Shown here: positions 31,985 through 32,351 of the stretch, piece after piece
Layout of the letters: each line of letters begins with the position of its first letter
Numbering within the stretch: the first letter of the stretch is position 1
Source: Microterricola pindariensis
Lineage (GTDB): Bacteria; Actinomycetota; Actinomycetes; Actinomycetales; Microbacteriaceae
Reading direction: 5' to 3'
Assembly: GCF_002936985.1 (NCBI RefSeq)
Contig: NZ_MPZN01000039.1
Location: forward strand, 1 to 32,351
DNA length: 32,351 nucleotides
Notes under the pieces: model-generated
What the model was told of the DNA's origin: nothing
Databases searched by the model: none
What the model saw: only the letters and a program-made list of their open reading frames with translations
Made by a program: the position numbers and the translations under genes

Positions 31985-32351
31985 ATGAGCGAACTCACCT
32001 TCAACCTCCCCGACGTCGGCGAAGGTCTCACCGAGGCCGAGATCGTGCAGTGGAAGGTCGCCGTCGGCGACACCGTCGCGATCAACGACGTCCTGGTCGA
32101 GATCGAGACGGCGAAATCGCTCGTCGAGCTGCCCTCGCCCTTCGCCGGAATCGTCGGAGCCATCCTGGTCGAGGAGGGCACCACCGTCGACGTCGGCACG
32201 GCGATCATCACCGTCGGCTCCGCGGATGCCGCAGCGCCCGCCCCGGCCGTCCAGGGCAGCGGCGCCGCAGAGTCGGTGGCCGCGGATGCCGCCGCCACCG
32301 TGTCCGTCGAGAGCGACGACGCCGCGGCAGACAGCGCCGACGACAAGCCCG
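31985..32351 (+). CDS. 2-oxoacid dehydrogenase E2 component (dihydrolipoamide acyltransferase), N-terminal part
   Basis: The first 122 codons are present; the gene runs off the window. Residues 1-78 are a lipoyl domain: [20 protein letters not shown], split at the first turn, and the lipoylated lysine in [14 protein letters not shown] (K44). An Ala/Asp/Ser-rich flexible linker follows, as usual before the peripheral-subunit-binding and catalytic domains. VELPSP rather than the more common D-K-A context around the lysine favours a branched-chain complex, weakly. GGAAGG stands 7 bases before ATG 31985. A 60-base gap after E1-beta contains TACACT (31953-31958), a possible -10 for extra transcription. 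Confidence 0.93.
   Translation, partial: MSELTFNLPDVGEGLTEAEIVQWKVAVGDTVAINDVLVEIETAKSLVELPSPFAGIVGAILVEEGTTVDVGTAIITVGSADAAAPAPAVQGSGAAESVAADAAATVSVESDDAAADSADDKP

Noticed and set aside
1-32351. CRISPR arrays, tRNA or rRNA genes, insertion sequences
   Set aside because: No regularly spaced repeats, tRNA cloverleaf sequences, rRNA segments or transposase motifs were seen on reading both strands.

Overview
The window comes from a high-GC actinobacterium, most likely a member of the Microbacteriaceae or a close relative. Evidence: GC-saturated third codon positions, frequent GTG starts, TAGACT-type -10 boxes, an F420-type NADP reductase, an aminotransferase next to a 2-oxoacid dehydrogenase operon, and strong enrichment of the word GGCATCC/GGATGCC. 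The family assignment is an inference. No rRNA, tRNA, CRISPR array, transposase or integrase is visible, and no gap between genes exceeds about 225 bases.

Backbone, left part (1-9286): the 5' part of an HrpB-type helicase (minus); an HxlR regulator (minus) divergent from a flavin-dependent monooxygenase and an F420/NADP-reductase-like gene; a PLP threonine/serine dehydratase; the proton-translocating transhydrogenase operon pntAA-pntAB-pntB, closed by a perfect 36-nt palindrome; and two overlapping membrane-protein genes ending in a strong hairpin.

Island (about 9338-24061): a block of visibly lower GC, flanked by a 51-bp identical direct repeat (9287-9337 and 24062-24112) made of the last codons of purB. 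The left copy is a displaced purB tail and the right copy is the end of intact purB, the arrangement left by integration at a gene 3' end. The cargo is one metabolic unit: aldehyde dehydrogenase and MFS permease (minus); ABC uptake system (ATPase, permease, binding lipoprotein) and an MmgE/PrpD protein (plus); FAD-dependent dehydrogenase and FCD-type GntR regulator (minus); and an mhp-like meta-cleavage operon mhpB-mhpA-aldolase-mhpC-mhpD (plus). The predicted route is import of an organic acid, possible dehydrogenation or dehydration, ring hydroxylation, extradiol cleavage, C-C hydrolysis, hydration, and aldol cleavage by an HpcH/HpaI-type enzyme, with the aldehyde oxidised by a non-acylating dehydrogenase. 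The usual MhpE/MhpF pair is absent. The substrate cannot be read from the sequence.

Backbone, right part (24057-32351): purB and an overlapping low-molecular-weight tyrosine phosphatase (minus); a small WXG-like helical protein overlapping a membrane-anchored alpha/beta hydrolase; a phage-holin-family membrane protein (minus) divergent from an apparently leaderless aminotransferase gene; then the E1-alpha, E1-beta and start of E2 of a 2-oxoacid dehydrogenase complex.
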